Notes under the pieces: generated by a model
What the model was told of the DNA's origin: nothing
The model's database searches: none
What the model saw: only the letters and a program-made list of their open reading frames with translations
Shown: piece by piece, positions 17,535 through 27,616 of the stretch
How the letters are laid out: each line of letters opens with the position of its first letter
How positions within the stretch are numbered: position 1 is the stretch's first letter
Program-made: the position numbers and the translations under genes
DNA from: Pseudomonas sp. G2-4
GTDB lineage: Bacteria > Pseudomonadota > Gammaproteobacteria > Pseudomonadales > Pseudomonadaceae
DNA length: 64,000 nt
Direction: 5' to 3'
Assembly (NCBI RefSeq): GCF_030064125.1
Contig: NZ_CP125957.1
Location: 1,364,001 to 1,428,000 of the forward strand

Positions 17535-17551
17535 TTCTTGACGCAACAGAC

Positions 17552-18253
17552 TCAACCGCCCAGATACGCCTCGCGCACTTTCGGATCGGTCAGCAGGGCT
17601 TCACCGGTGCCTTGCATCACCACCCGGCCGTTCTCCAGCACGTACGCCCGGTCGGCGATTTTCAGCGCCTGGTTGGCGTTCTGTTCTACCAGGAACACCG
17701 TCACGCCATCCTTGCGCAACTGTTCGATGATGTCGAAGATCTGCTGGATGATGATCGGTGCCAGGCCCAGGGAAGGCTCGTCGAGCAGCAGCAGCTTGGG
17801 CTTGCTCATCAGCGCACGGCCGATGGCGAGCATTTGCTGTTCGCCGCCGGACATGGTGCCGCCGCGCTGGTTGAAGCGTTCTTTCAGGCGTGGGAAAAGG
17901 TGCAGCACCTTGTCCATCTGTTCCTGATAGTCGCTCTTGTCGGTGAAGAAGCCGCCCATGGCGAGGTTTTCTTCCACGGTCAGCCGGGCAAACACCCGAC
18001 GTCCCTCCGGCACCACCGCGATGCTCTTGCGCATGATCTGTGACGAATCCTGGCCCACCAGCTCCTCACCCATGTAGCGGATGCTGCCGCTGTGGGCCTG
18101 GGGCGAACCGCAGAGCGTCATCAGCAGGGTGGATTTGCCGGCACCGTTGGCACCGATCAGCGTCACGATCTCGCCCTGGCGGACTTCGACGTTGACGCTG
18201 TGCAGCGCCTGGATCTTGCCATAGAAGGTGGAAACGTTTTCGAATTGCAGCAT
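17552..18253 (-). CDS. livF: Branched-chain amino acid ABC transporter, ATPase LivF
   Basis: This 233-residue ABC ATPase is one of two nucleotide-binding subunits of the high-affinity Leu/Ile/Val importer. Walker A is G-A-N-G-A-G-K-S-T, the signature is M-S-G-G-E-Q-Q-M-L-A-I-G-R-A-L, and Walker B is L-L-L-L-D-E-P. Its length and the short C-terminus distinguish it from LivG. It is the last gene of livHMGF, directly abutting livG (start at 18253, livG stop at 18254), and is followed by a strong terminator. Confidence 0.96.
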   Translation of the reverse strand: MLQFENVSTFYGKIQALHSVNVEVRQGEIVTLIGANGAGKSTLLMTLCGSPQAHSGSIRYMGEELVGQDSSQIMRKSIAVVPEGRRVFARLTVEENLAMGGFFTDKSDYQEQMDKVLHLFPRLKERFNQRGGTMSGGEQQMLAIGRALMSKPKLLLLDEPSLGLAPIIIQQIFDIIEQLRKDGVTVFLVEQNANQALKIADRAYVLENGRVVMQGTGEALLTDPKVREAYLGG

Positions 18254-19017
18254 TTACGCTTCCCCCAGGTAGGCTTTGATCACTTCGGGATTGTCGCGGA
18301 TCTGTTCCGGCGAACCATCGGCCAGGGGCGTGCCCTGGTTGATCACGACGATGTGGTCGGAAATGCTCATGACCAGCTTCATGTCGTGCTCGATCAGCAG
18401 CACGGTGACGTTGTGCTCCTCACGCAGCACCCCGATCAGCGCTTTCAGGTCTTCGGTTTCCTTCGGGTTCAGGCCGGCGGCCGGTTCGTCGAGCATGAGG
18501 ATCCGTGGACGGGTCATCATGCAGCGGGCGATTTCCAGGCGTCGTTGCTGACCGTAGGCCAGGGTCCCGGCGGTCCGGTTGGCGAACTCCTTGAGATTGA
18601 CCTTTTCCAGCCAGTACTCGGCGTACTCCATGGCCTCGCGTTCGCTCTTGCGGAACGCCGGGGTCTTGAACAGGCCGGCAAAGAAGTTGGTGTTCAGGTG
18701 ACGATGCTGGGCGATCAACAGGTTCTCGACCGCTGTCATGTCCTTGAACAACCGCACGTTCTGGAAGGTACGCACCACGCCTTTGCGGGCGATGTGGTGG
18801 CCGGGCAGGCCCTGGATCGGTTCACCGTCCAGCAGGATGGTACCGCCGGTGGGCTGGTAGAAACCGGTCAGGCAGTTGAACACGGTGGTCTTACCCGCGC
18901 CGTTCGGCCCGATCAATGCCACCACCTGTTTCTCTTTCACGGTCAGGGCCACGCCGTTGACCGCCAGCAAACCGCCGAAGCGCATGCTCAAGTTTTCGAC
19001 TTTCAGAATCTCGCGGC

Positions 19018-19021
<4 letters not shown>
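18254..19021 (-). CDS. livG: Branched-chain amino acid ABC transporter, ATPase LivG
   Basis: This is the second nucleotide-binding subunit of the Liv importer, 255 residues. Walker A is G-P-N-G-A-G-K-T-T, the signature region is [13 protein letters not shown], Walker B is I-L-M-L-D-E-P, and the LivG-typical A-G-L-N-P-K-E-T follows it. Its start overlaps the end of livM by four bases (ATGA), indicating coupled translation. Confidence 0.96.
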
Positions 19022-20270
<1,249 letters not shown>

Positions 20271-20274
<4 letters not shown>

Positions 20275-21194
20275 ACTTTTTCAACCTCCGGGCGGCCCAG
20301 GATGCCGGTCGGCCGGAATAACAGAACCAGAACCAACAAGCCGAACGCGACGACGTCCTTGTACTGGTCGCCGAAGATGTCGGCGCCAAAGGCTTCCGCT
20401 ACGCCCAGCACCAGCCCGCCGAGCATCGCTCCGGGGATGCTGCCGATGCCGCCCAATACTGCGGCAGTGAAGGCCTTGAGGCCCACGAGGAAGCCGGCGT
20501 TGGGGTTGATCACGCCGTATTGCATGCTCAACAGCACCGCGGCGATGGCCGCCAGGGCCGCACCGATGACGAAGGTCAGGGCGATGATGTTGTTGGTGTT
20601 GATGCCCAGCAGGTTGGCCATCTTGATGTCTTCGGCGCAGGCGCGGCAGGCGCGGCCCAGGCGGGAGCGGGAGATGAACAGCGTCAGGCCGAGCATGGCG
20701 ACCAGGGTCACCACGAACACCACGATTTGCATGTAGGAAATCAGCACTTCATGTGCGCCACCTGGCCCGATGGTGAAGTTGCCCGGAATCAGGTTGGGGA
20801 TGGATTTGTCCTTGGAGTCTTGCGAAAGCAGCACCGTGTTCTGCAGGAAGATCGACATACCAATGGCGGAAATCAGCGGAATCAGACGGTTGCTGCCGCG
20901 CAGGGGGCGGTAGGCGATCCGTTCGATGCTGTAGCCATACGAACTGGTGACCACGATGCTCGCGATGAATGCCGCGGTCATCAATAGCGGGACACTGTCG
21001 AGTCCCATCATGGCCAGCCCGGCGATGGCGATGAACGCCACGTAGGAGCCGATCATGTACACCTCGCCGTGGGCGAAGTTGATCATTCCAATGATGCCGT
21101 AAACCATCGTATAGCCGATGGCGATCAGGGCATACGTGCTGCCAACGGTCAGGCCGTTAACCAGCTGCTGGAAGAAGTGATAGATGTCAGGCAT
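20271..21194 (-). CDS. livH: Branched-chain amino acid ABC transporter, permease LivH
   Basis: This 307-residue integral membrane permease has about eight helices and the family-typical [16 protein letters not shown] start and [13 protein letters not shown] loop. It is the first gene of the livHMGF translational chain. A gap of 229 bp containing a terminator-like hairpin separates it from livK upstream, so permease and ATPase genes are probably expressed at a lower level than the binding protein. Confidence 0.95.
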
Positions 21195-21373
21195 TACAGC
21201 GCTCCTAAAAACCTGATACGCATTTCACTGGTGGAGTCATTTTCCCGCCCGGCCCCGTGGATCTGCATCCACTTCGAGCACGAGGTTTGCCAGCGAACCG
21301 CTGATGACGGTTTTGAGATTTTCAGGTGGGGAGACTGGCGGATCACGCCAGCGCGGCCCAATACATTTAAAAC

Positions 21374-21400
21374 AAAGCCCACGGCACGCCGTGGGCTTTA
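21374..21400 (-). terminator. Terminator/attenuator between livK and livH
   Basis: AAAGCCCACGGC and GCCGTGGGCTTT form a perfect dyad around a short CAC/GTG loop, followed on the minus strand by TGTTTTAAAT. It sits 24 bases after the livK stop. Because livHMGF continues on the same strand, partial read-through would set the ratio of binding protein to membrane complex; that is inference. Confidence 0.75.
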
Positions 21401-21423
21401 TTGGCAGTCAGTCAGGCCAGGCC

Positions 21424-22551
21424 TTACTGAGGCGAAGCTTCGGTTTTAGGTTTGCCGAAATGCCACTCGTAAACCACGAACTTGAAGTCCTTCAGGTCGC
21501 CCTTGGCGTCAAAGCTCAGGTCACCGGTAGGGGTCTTGAAGGTGCCGGCGTGGATGGCTTCAGCCACTTTGCCTGCGTCTTCGCTCTTGGCAGCCTTGAT
21601 GGCGTCGGCGATCACGGTCACTGCGGAGTAGGACGGGAACACGAACGGACCGCTTGGGTCTTCCTTCTTGGCCTTGAATGCGTCAGCCAGGGCAATGTTG
21701 GCTGGATCCTGGTCGAAGGATTTCGGCAGGGTCACCAGCAGGCCTTCGGAGGACTCCTTGGCGATCTGCGAAATCGAGTCGTTACCCACGCCTTCCGGCC
21801 CCATGAACTTGGCTTTCAGGCCTTTTTCCTGGGATTGACGCAGGATCAGGCCCAGTTCCGGGTGGTAGCCGCCGTAGTAGACGAAGTCGACGTTGGCTTG
21901 CTTGAGCTTGGCGATCATCGAGGAGAAGTCTTTGTCGCCAGCGTTCACGCCTTCGAACACGGCAACCTTGACGCCTTTGCCTTCGAGGGTTTTCTTCACA
22001 GCGCTGGCGATGCCTTCACCGTACTGCTGCTTGTCGTGCAGGACCGCAACGATTTTCGGCTTGACGTGGTCGGCGATGTAGTTGCCGGCCGCAGGGCCTT
22101 GGGCGCTGTCCAGGCCGATGGTGCGGAAGATCATCTTGTAGCCGCGAGCGGTGATGTCCGGGCTGGTAGCGGCCGGGGTGATCATGATCACGCCTTCGTC
22201 TTCATAGATGTCCGAAGCCGGCTGGGTGGAGCTGGAGCACAGGTGGCCAACCACGAACTTGATGCCGTCGTTGACGACTTTGTTCGCGACCGCGACCGCT
22301 TGTTTTGGATCACAGGCGTCATCGTATTCAACGGCTTCAAGTTTCTTGCCGTCGACGCCACCCTTGGCGTTGATCTGTTCGATGGCCATCTTGGCGCCAC
22401 TGAACTGCATGTCGCCGTACTGGGCTACAGGGCCGGTTTTTGGGCCGGCGATGCCGATCTTGATGGTGTCGGCGGCGAACGAATGGCTGGCAACCCCGGC
22501 CAGAACCATAGCGGCAAACAGTTTGGAAATCTGCTTAGTAGCCTTAGTCAT
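21424..22551 (-). CDS. livK: Branched-chain amino acid ABC transporter, binding protein LivK
   Basis: This periplasmic Leu/Ile/Val-binding protein of 375 residues has a Sec signal peptide (hydrophobic L-F-A-A-M-V-L-A-G-V-A, cleavage after S-F-A-A). The mature start I-K-I-G-I-A-G-P-K-T-G-P and the two-lobed type I binding-protein pattern (H-L-C-S-S-S-T-Q-P, Y-Y-G-G-Y-H-P-E) match LivK/BraC. TGGAGC precedes the ATG. A perfect 16-bp palindrome lies about 100 bp upstream. Some members of this family bind other amino acids, but the adjacent livHMGF supports branched-chain substrates. Confidence 0.95.
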   Translation of the reverse strand: MTKATKQISKLFAAMVLAGVASHSFAADTIKIGIAGPKTGPVAQYGDMQFSGAKMAIEQINAKGGVDGKKLEAVEYDDACDPKQAVAVANKVVNDGIKFVVGHLCSSSTQPASDIYEDEGVIMITPAATSPDITARGYKMIFRTIGLDSAQGPAAGNYIADHVKPKIVAVLHDKQQYGEGIASAVKKTLEGKGVKVAVFEGVNAGDKDFSSMIAKLKQANVDFVYYGGYHPELGLILRQSQEKGLKAKFMGPEGVGNDSISQIAKESSEGLLVTLPKSFDQDPANIALADAFKAKKEDPSGPFVFPSYSAVTVIADAIKAAKSEDAGKVAEAIHAGTFKTPTGDLSFDAKGDLKDFKFVVYEWHFGKPKTEASPQ

Positions 22552-22891
22552 AGTGCTCCACTCATGCTGTTGTAGTTTTTATAGTCCTGGCGCCGTAGCA
22601 GCAGAACCGGGTCAGATATCTTGGATATCCTCGCGGAAAATGCCCCCGGCAACTGTACCGGTACAGTGTAGAGCGCCGATTGTTGGCAAGGGAAGCTGGC
22701 GCTTGGGGGCAAAACCTGAGGGTGTCGCTTAATTGAAAGAAAAAGACAGAATGGCGGCGGGGTTTGTCCGGTGAAATCGGCAATCCTTGGCTTTCCTGCG
22801 CTTTTCAATCGGTGCTGCAAATTGCTACCGGGTTTTTCTGCCAGACCACCGACGTTATCATTCGCGCCGATTTCTTTTCCGGACAGGTCCC
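22552..22891. other. livK/DUF2288 divergent intergenic region
   Basis: This 340-bp non-coding region carries the livK promoter side and the DUF2288 promoter side. The clear element is the palindrome at 22652-22667. No further gene, repeat or terminator is visible. Confidence 0.6.
22652..22667. promoter_or_regulatory. Perfect 16-bp palindrome, candidate operator
   Basis: ACTGTACC followed by GGTACAGT is a perfect dyad about 100 bp upstream of the livK start and 225 bp from the DUF2288 start. The size and symmetry suit a dimeric repressor or activator. Which regulator binds is unknown. Confidence 0.6.
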
Positions 22892-23197
22892 ATGAATCAA
22901 GAACCTAGCACCCTCTATGCCAAACTGCTTGGTGAAACCGCACCTATTACCTGGAAAGAGCTGGAGCCGTTCTTCGCCAAGGGTGCCCTATTGTGGGTCG
23001 ATCCGGCACTGGATTTGATCGCCGCGGCCGAAGCCGTTGCCGAGGACGAAGGTACCAAAGTCGCCGCCTGGCTGGCCGCCGAGCAGGTCGCCAAGCTGTC
23101 TGAAACGCGGGCGCTGGATTTTCTGGAGCGTGATCCGCAGCTTTGGGCCGTGGTGGTTTCACCTTGGATTTTGATCCAGGAAAGAGCATCGAATTGA
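22892..23197 (+). CDS. DUF2288 family protein
   Basis: This small acidic cytoplasmic protein of 101 residues fits DUF2288, with the conserved start L-Y-A-K-L-L-G-E-T-A, then W-K-E-L-E-P-F-F-A-K-G and V-V-S-P-W-I-L-I-Q at the C-terminus. No function is established for the family. ATG 22892 follows GGACAGG. The longer frame from 22787 adds non-conserved residues over the promoter region. It has no obvious operon partner. Confidence 0.85.
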   Translation: MNQEPSTLYAKLLGETAPITWKELEPFFAKGALLWVDPALDLIAAAEAVAEDEGTKVAAWLAAEQVAKLSETRALDFLERDPQLWAVVVSPWILIQERASN

Positions 23198-23253
23198 TCT
23201 GCGCACCAATTTGGTTCGTTATTGTTATCGCGGGAAAGTGTGTAGGTGAGTAG

Positions 23254-23296
23254 CGTGATGGCACCCTGCCGTGGCGAAACGCCACAGGGGAGGGTG
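23254..23296 (+). other. Bulged stem-loop after DUF2288
   Basis: GTGGCG and CGCCAC pair around an AAA loop. Outer arms CACCCT and AGGGTG extend the structure through internal mismatches. It is non-coding, has no T run, and lies between the DUF2288 stop and the next hairpin. It may be the 3' structure of the DUF2288 transcript or a small structured RNA. Confidence 0.4.
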
Positions 23297-23325
23297 ACGT
23301 ATACGTAACGGGAACAGTTTATTGG

Positions 23326-23350
23326 GCAGCCTTTGGGCTGCTTAATTGTT
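23326..23350 (+). terminator. Putative terminator downstream of DUF2288
   Basis: GCAGCC and GGCTGC pair around TTTG, followed by TTAATTGTTT. It is a moderate rho-independent terminator for the plus-strand DUF2288 transcript, before the convergent tubulin-like gene. Confidence 0.6.
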
Positions 23351-23382
23351 TCTGGATGTTGTTTGTGTGGGGCTTTGAGGCC

Positions 23383-23458
23383 GCCATCGCGAGCAAGCTC
23401 GCTCCCACAGAGGATTGTGAACACTGTCCAATGTGGGAGCGAGCTTGCTCGCGATGAG
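23383..23458. repeat. REP doublet, family A (opposite orientation)
   Basis: Here the outward-facing order is used: CATCGCGAGCAAGCTCGCTC first, then GAGCGAGCTTGCTCGCGATG. It lies 26 bp downstream of the stop of the tubulin-like gene. Confidence 0.9.
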
Positions 23459-23483
23459 GGGCGACGCGGTGCTGCGCCTGGCC

Positions 23484-25664
23484 TCAGTAAGTCTTGCCAG
23501 TATGGTTGTTCAGAGAAATAACCTTGGTCTTGCCAATGCGGTGACGGTAGATCTCGCGCAGGTATTTGATGGCCTTCTTCACGCAGTCGCGGGACAGGCG
23601 GATGTCGTTGATCGAGACGAACTTGTCCTTGTCGCTGATCAGCTCGCGGTATTTCTTCTCGTACATCGGCTTGATCGCGTACCAGTTGGTGTCGAGGATT
23701 TTCGCCGGGTTTTCGAATTCGTTGAGCAGTTCGTCGATCCGTGCTTCGTCGAAGTCTTCATTGATGATGAAGTCCAGGATCGAGTTGTCCAGGGTGTCGT
23801 CGAAACGGTACGGGTTGCGCGCGAAGCAGCGTTTGATGAAGGCCACGATCAGGGTCAGGAAGTCATCCGACAGGCACGGGCTCTTGGCGATCAGGGTGGT
23901 CAGTGACAAGTTGGCCGAGGCGCCGATCACCAATGCGTAACGCTTGAGCGTGGTGTTGGGGAACAGGCTGTTGAGGTGGGTCTTGAGCCGGTTCAGGTCC
24001 ATGTAGGACAGCTTGTAGTCCTTGGGCAACGAGACGATGGACACCACCGACGAGCAGTTCTTGAAGAAGTGCAGGTCATGCAGCGCCGCAGCGTCGTAGC
24101 CAGAGTTCTTGTACTGCTCCAGCGAGGCACGGTAGCGCTTCGATTCGATCGGCAGCAGGCTGATGCCTTCGATGGCCTGGGTGACTTTGTTGAAGTGCGG
24201 CAGGTCGATGGAGCGGAAGAACAGGTCGTCTATGTTCAGGCGCGGCGGTTCTTTCTCGAACACCTTGAACTTGTCGCCGCTGGGCGCCGGGGTTTCCGGG
24301 ACGACGGATTCGGCGTAGGCAATCGCCACCGGGCCAGCCAGGCTCATGAACAGGTCGTTGGCGTCCAGGCGAATGGTTTCGCCGATGTCGATGCCGGCAC
24401 GGCGGAAATAGTTCTGGTCGTAGTCGGTGGTCACGGCCTGGGCCGTCAGGATGTTGAAAATCTGCTGGGAGATGTACTGGTTGGCGTGCTTTTCCATGGC
24501 ATTGACATCAATGTTCTGGATGTTGCCGTCATCGCTCTCCTCGGCGTAACGCATGATGTCGTTGGAGATCAGCATCATCGCGTTCCACGGGCGGATACGG
24601 CCCATGACGCTGGCTTCGCTGCTGTCTTCGTTGGCGAAGTTGTACGAGAAATCCCATTCTTCCGACAGGTATTTGCACAGCAGGCGTCCGGCGTTGATGT
24701 GCAGGGCTTCGGACATTTCGCTACGGTGATCGGAGATGTTCGGCAGCACGCAGATGCCGCTGGTGAAGATCGGTTCGAAGACGAAGGAATGACCGCTCTT
24801 GCTGTCGTGTTCGTCCATCGGCTTGGTGTCGAACGTCTTGTTCATGTACGAATACTGTTGGGCCAGGCCGAACTCCGAGGCCATGCCCGAACCGGTACCG
24901 CCGCCGGCACTGAAGATCGAGAAGTACAGGCGCGACTGGTTGGCCTTGATGCCGCAGCTATCGATCAGGTACGAGTGGATCATTTTCCAGTCGGGGCTGG
25001 AGAAACGCTGGGTGTCCTTGTTCAGGATGATCTTGGCCAGGTATTGACCCAGGATCGGCGCGTTACCGGCGCCACCGGCATGGACTTCCGACAGGTCCAT
25101 GATTTTCATTTTGCTGTAGTCGCGCAAAAAGCCGCTTTTTTCGCCCTTGCGTGAGAAGCGGATGCGCCCGGCGATGTCCTTGTCCAGGTCGCCGAGCATC
25201 ACCAGCGGCTCCACCAGGAACACCGGCTTACTGGCCTTGCTGGTGCCCAGGCGCAGGTTGTTGCGGATCCACTGGGCGGGGCTGTAGCCCTTGTCGCTGT
25301 AGGCTTTGTCTTCGGCATTGAATTCGTTGAGGTAGAACTTGCGGGCGTTGTACACGAGTTCCGCCACGTCCAGGGCAATGTTGGAACCGCAGCGTCCCAG
25401 GCCGATCAGGCATACCGACGGGAATTCCTGCTGGGCGCGGTCACTCTCGTCCTCCACCAGGTGGGGCGGTCGCGGGAATACCGCGTCGCGCAGCCCATCG
25501 AGGTTGTCGAGGATCCGGTCGGTGTTGGTTTCGGTGAAGTATAGGTACTGCTGGCTTGCCAAGGGGCGCGAGCGGCTCGATGCCTTCGGGGTTTCAGGGC
25601 CGTTGGCGGCCGGGCTCAGGGTCAGATCGGATACCGCAGTGGCCGTATTTTTTTTAGAGGTCAT
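23484..25664 (-). CDS. Large tubulin/FtsZ-superfamily GTPase-like protein
   Basis: This 726-residue protein has a tubulin-type nucleotide fold. After a disordered Ser/Pro-rich start (1-45) comes G-L-G-R-C-G-S-N (88-95), then A-G-G-A-G-N-A-P (~196-203). The tubulin signature A-G-G-G-T-G-S-G is at 253-260, and a T7-loop-like R-L-D-A-N-D-L-F at 432-439 could supply the acidic residue for GTP hydrolysis. The remaining ~280 residues are not recognised. It is about twice FtsZ length and not ftsZ (no dcw neighbours). FtsZ-like families outside division have been proposed in membrane remodelling; its role here is unknown. It is an orphan gene. Start 25664 or 25709 is possible; neither has a good ribosome site. 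Confidence 0.82.
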   Translation of the reverse strand: MTSKKNTATAVSDLTLSPAANGPETPKASSRSRPLASQQYLYFTETNTDRILDNLDGLRDAVFPRPPHLVEDESDRAQQEFPSVCLIGLGRCGSNIALDVAELVYNARKFYLNEFNAEDKAYSDKGYSPAQWIRNNLRLGTSKASKPVFLVEPLVMLGDLDKDIAGRIRFSRKGEKSGFLRDYSKMKIMDLSEVHAGGAGNAPILGQYLAKIILNKDTQRFSSPDWKMIHSYLIDSCGIKANQSRLYFSIFSAGGGTGSGMASEFGLAQQYSYMNKTFDTKPMDEHDSKSGHSFVFEPIFTSGICVLPNISDHRSEMSEALHINAGRLLCKYLSEEWDFSYNFANEDSSEASVMGRIRPWNAMMLISNDIMRYAEESDDGNIQNIDVNAMEKHANQYISQQIFNILTAQAVTTDYDQNYFRRAGIDIGETIRLDANDLFMSLAGPVAIAYAESVVPETPAPSGDKFKVFEKEPPRLNIDDLFFRSIDLPHFNKVTQAIEGISLLPIESKRYRASLEQYKNSGYDAAALHDLHFFKNCSSVVSIVSLPKDYKLSYMDLNRLKTHLNSLFPNTTLKRYALVIGASANLSLTTLIAKSPCLSDDFLTLIVAFIKRCFARNPYRFDDTLDNSILDFIINEDFDEARIDELLNEFENPAKILDTNWYAIKPMYEKKYRELISDKDKFVSINDIRLSRDCVKKAIKYLREIYRHRIGKTKVISLNNHTGKTY

Positions 25665-26031
25665 GGTGCGCCATATGTCTGGACTGGTCGGCTCGAAGAA
25701 GGGTGCCATCGAACCATCACGGATGGGGGCTCGCGTCTGTAATGGCGCGAATGTCGGCCCAAGGGCTCAGCGCTACAGCCTGAGCTGCGCTTGGGAGAAT
25801 CTTTTTTCCTGATCATGATGAATCGGCTGCTGAAGGATGATCTTTAATCAAGCATGGGCGAAATGATGGCATTTTTTAACGGGTGCGACCCTGTGCCGCG
25901 ACACGCCGGTTTGCCATGGTCGGGTATCAGCCTTGCGAATGATTGAAGACAGCCCCCGCCCCACTGTCTAGATTGCAGATTCCGGGCTCGGACGCCTCGC
26001 CGTTGCCCCATAACAATAAAGAGACGGACCC
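25665..26031. other. Divergent intergenic region, tubulin-like gene / MFS gene
   Basis: About 370 bp hold both promoters. I see no repeat, terminator or recognisable operator. An alternative start codon for the tubulin-like gene lies at 25709, and an AAAGAGA site sits just before the MFS start. Confidence 0.5.
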
Positions 26032-27381
26032 ATGCAGAACTCGACCCAAGCGGCGAATGCCTGGCGCATTCTGTTCCTGCTGTTTCTGGCCAATCTGTTC
26101 AACTTCTTCGACCGCACCATTCCGGCAATCATCATCGAGCCGATCCGTATGGAATGGAGCCTCAGCGACTTCCAGATCGGCATCATCGGCACCGCCTTCA
26201 CCATCGTCTACGCCATTGCCGGTTTGCCGCTGGGGCGCATGGCCGATACCGGTTCGCGCAGCAAGTTGATGGGCTGGGGGCTTGCGGCCTGGAGCGGACT
26301 GACAGCGGTGAACGGCCTGGTCGGCAGTTTCTGGGCGTTCCTGGTGGTGCGCATGGGCGTCGGCATCGGCGAGGCCAGTTACGCACCGGCCGCCAATTCG
26401 CTGATCGGCGACCTGTTCCCGGCCCATCGCCGGGCGCGGGCCATGGGCATCTTCATGTTGGGCCTGCCGATTGGGTTGCTGTTGGCATTCTTCACCATCG
26501 GGGCGATGGTCAAGGCTTTCGACAGCTGGCGCGCGCCGTTCTTCATCGCGGCGGTGCCGGGGCTGGTGCTGGCAGTGTTCATGTTTTTCATCAAGGAGCC
26601 CAAGCGCGGCGCGGCGGAAACCGTGCAGGTGTCCCAGGAAAAGGTCGACCGGCCGATCCGTCGGGTGCTGGCGATTCCCACCTTCCTCTGGCTGGTGTTG
26701 GCGGGGCTGTGCTTCAACTTCGCCACCTATGCTTGCAACTCATTCCTGGTGCCGATGCTGCAACGTTACTTTCTGATGCCGCTGCATGAGGCCGCCGTGG
26801 CCACCGGGATCATGGTGGGCGTGACGGGGTTATTCGGATTGACCCTTGGCGGTTGGGTCGCCGACAAGATTCATCAACGGGTACCCAATGGGCGCCTGCT
26901 GTTTGCTGCGTTCAGCCTGGCTATTTCGACGGTTACCACGGCGTGGGCATTGCATGCCGGGCGGATTGAAATCGGCGTGTTCGTGGCGGTGTTCAGCGTG
27001 GGTTGGTTGTTTGCCTATAACTTTTACACCTGCGTCTACACCGCGATCCAGGACGTGGTGGAGCCACGCCTGCGCGCCACGGCGATGGCGTTGTATTTCG
27101 CTGGGTTGTATTTGCTCGGCGGCGGCCTGGGTCCGGTGGTGGTCGGCGGCCTGTCGGATTACTTCGCTCACACGGCCATGGCGGTTGCGGGTGTCGATCA
27201 AATGACCGAAGCGTTCAAGGCCATCGGCTTGCATGACGCGATGTACCTGATACCGGTCGCGCTGCTCTTGACCATGGTGTTCTTGTTCCTGGCGTCACGC
27301 TGTTTCGTGCGCGATGCCCAGCGGATGAAGGAGGGGATGAGTGTGGTGGTGGCGCCGGGGAGTGTGGCGGCGCCGGCTTGA
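26032..27381 (+). CDS. MFS transporter, spinster-like
   Basis: This 449-residue major facilitator has about twelve helices. The N-terminal F-F-D-R-T-I-P-A-I-I-I-E-P-I and the A-G-L-P-L-G-R-M-A-D loop (motif A, residues 63-72) resemble the spinster/hexuronate-type MFS group common in proteobacteria. The internal V-R-M-G-V-G-I-G-E-A-S-Y-A-P segment is also typical of it. The substrate cannot be read from the sequence; organic acids or lipids are suggested for relatives. It stands alone, with a family-B palindrome just after its stop. Confidence 0.8.
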   Translation: MQNSTQAANAWRILFLLFLANLFNFFDRTIPAIIIEPIRMEWSLSDFQIGIIGTAFTIVYAIAGLPLGRMADTGSRSKLMGWGLAAWSGLTAVNGLVGSFWAFLVVRMGVGIGEASYAPAANSLIGDLFPAHRRARAMGIFMLGLPIGLLLAFFTIGAMVKAFDSWRAPFFIAAVPGLVLAVFMFFIKEPKRGAAETVQVSQEKVDRPIRRVLAIPTFLWLVLAGLCFNFATYACNSFLVPMLQRYFLMPLHEAAVATGIMVGVTGLFGLTLGGWVADKIHQRVPNGRLLFAAFSLAISTVTTAWALHAGRIEIGVFVAVFSVGWLFAYNFYTCVYTAIQDVVEPRLRATAMALYFAGLYLLGGGLGPVVVGGLSDYFAHTAMAVAGVDQMTEAFKAIGLHDAMYLIPVALLLTMVFLFLASRCFVRDAQRMKEGMSVVVAPGSVAAPA

Positions 27382-27401
27382 CTAAAGCCATACGCCGTTC
27401 C

Positions 27402-27519
27402 CCCGTGGCGAGGGAGCTTGCTCCCGCTGGGCTGCGCAGCAGACCCAAAAATTCAGTGTCCGCCGGTAAAGTAGGGGGCCGCTTCGCGCCCCAGCGGGAG
27501 CAAGCTCCCTCGCCACGGG
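27402..27519. repeat. Palindromic doublet, family B
   Basis: CCGTGGCGAGGGAGCTTGCT on the left is mirrored at the right, with inner GGGCTGCGCAGCAG and CGCTTCGCGCCCC arms. It lies in the convergent gap between the two MFS genes. Confidence 0.88.
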
Positions 27520-27616
27520 TTTTGTGTCCAACCACGAGTTCTGCGTTCAACCAGATCCTGTGTTGAACCACGGATCCGGTTCAATCACAGGCCTGTGGGG
27601 CTGCGGTTCTATCTGC

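Noticed and set aside
23484..25709. Cell-division FtsZ or phage PhuZ/TubZ
   Set aside because: It is about twice their length, lacks dcw, partition or phage neighbours, and has a large unassigned C-terminal region; only superfamily membership is claimed.
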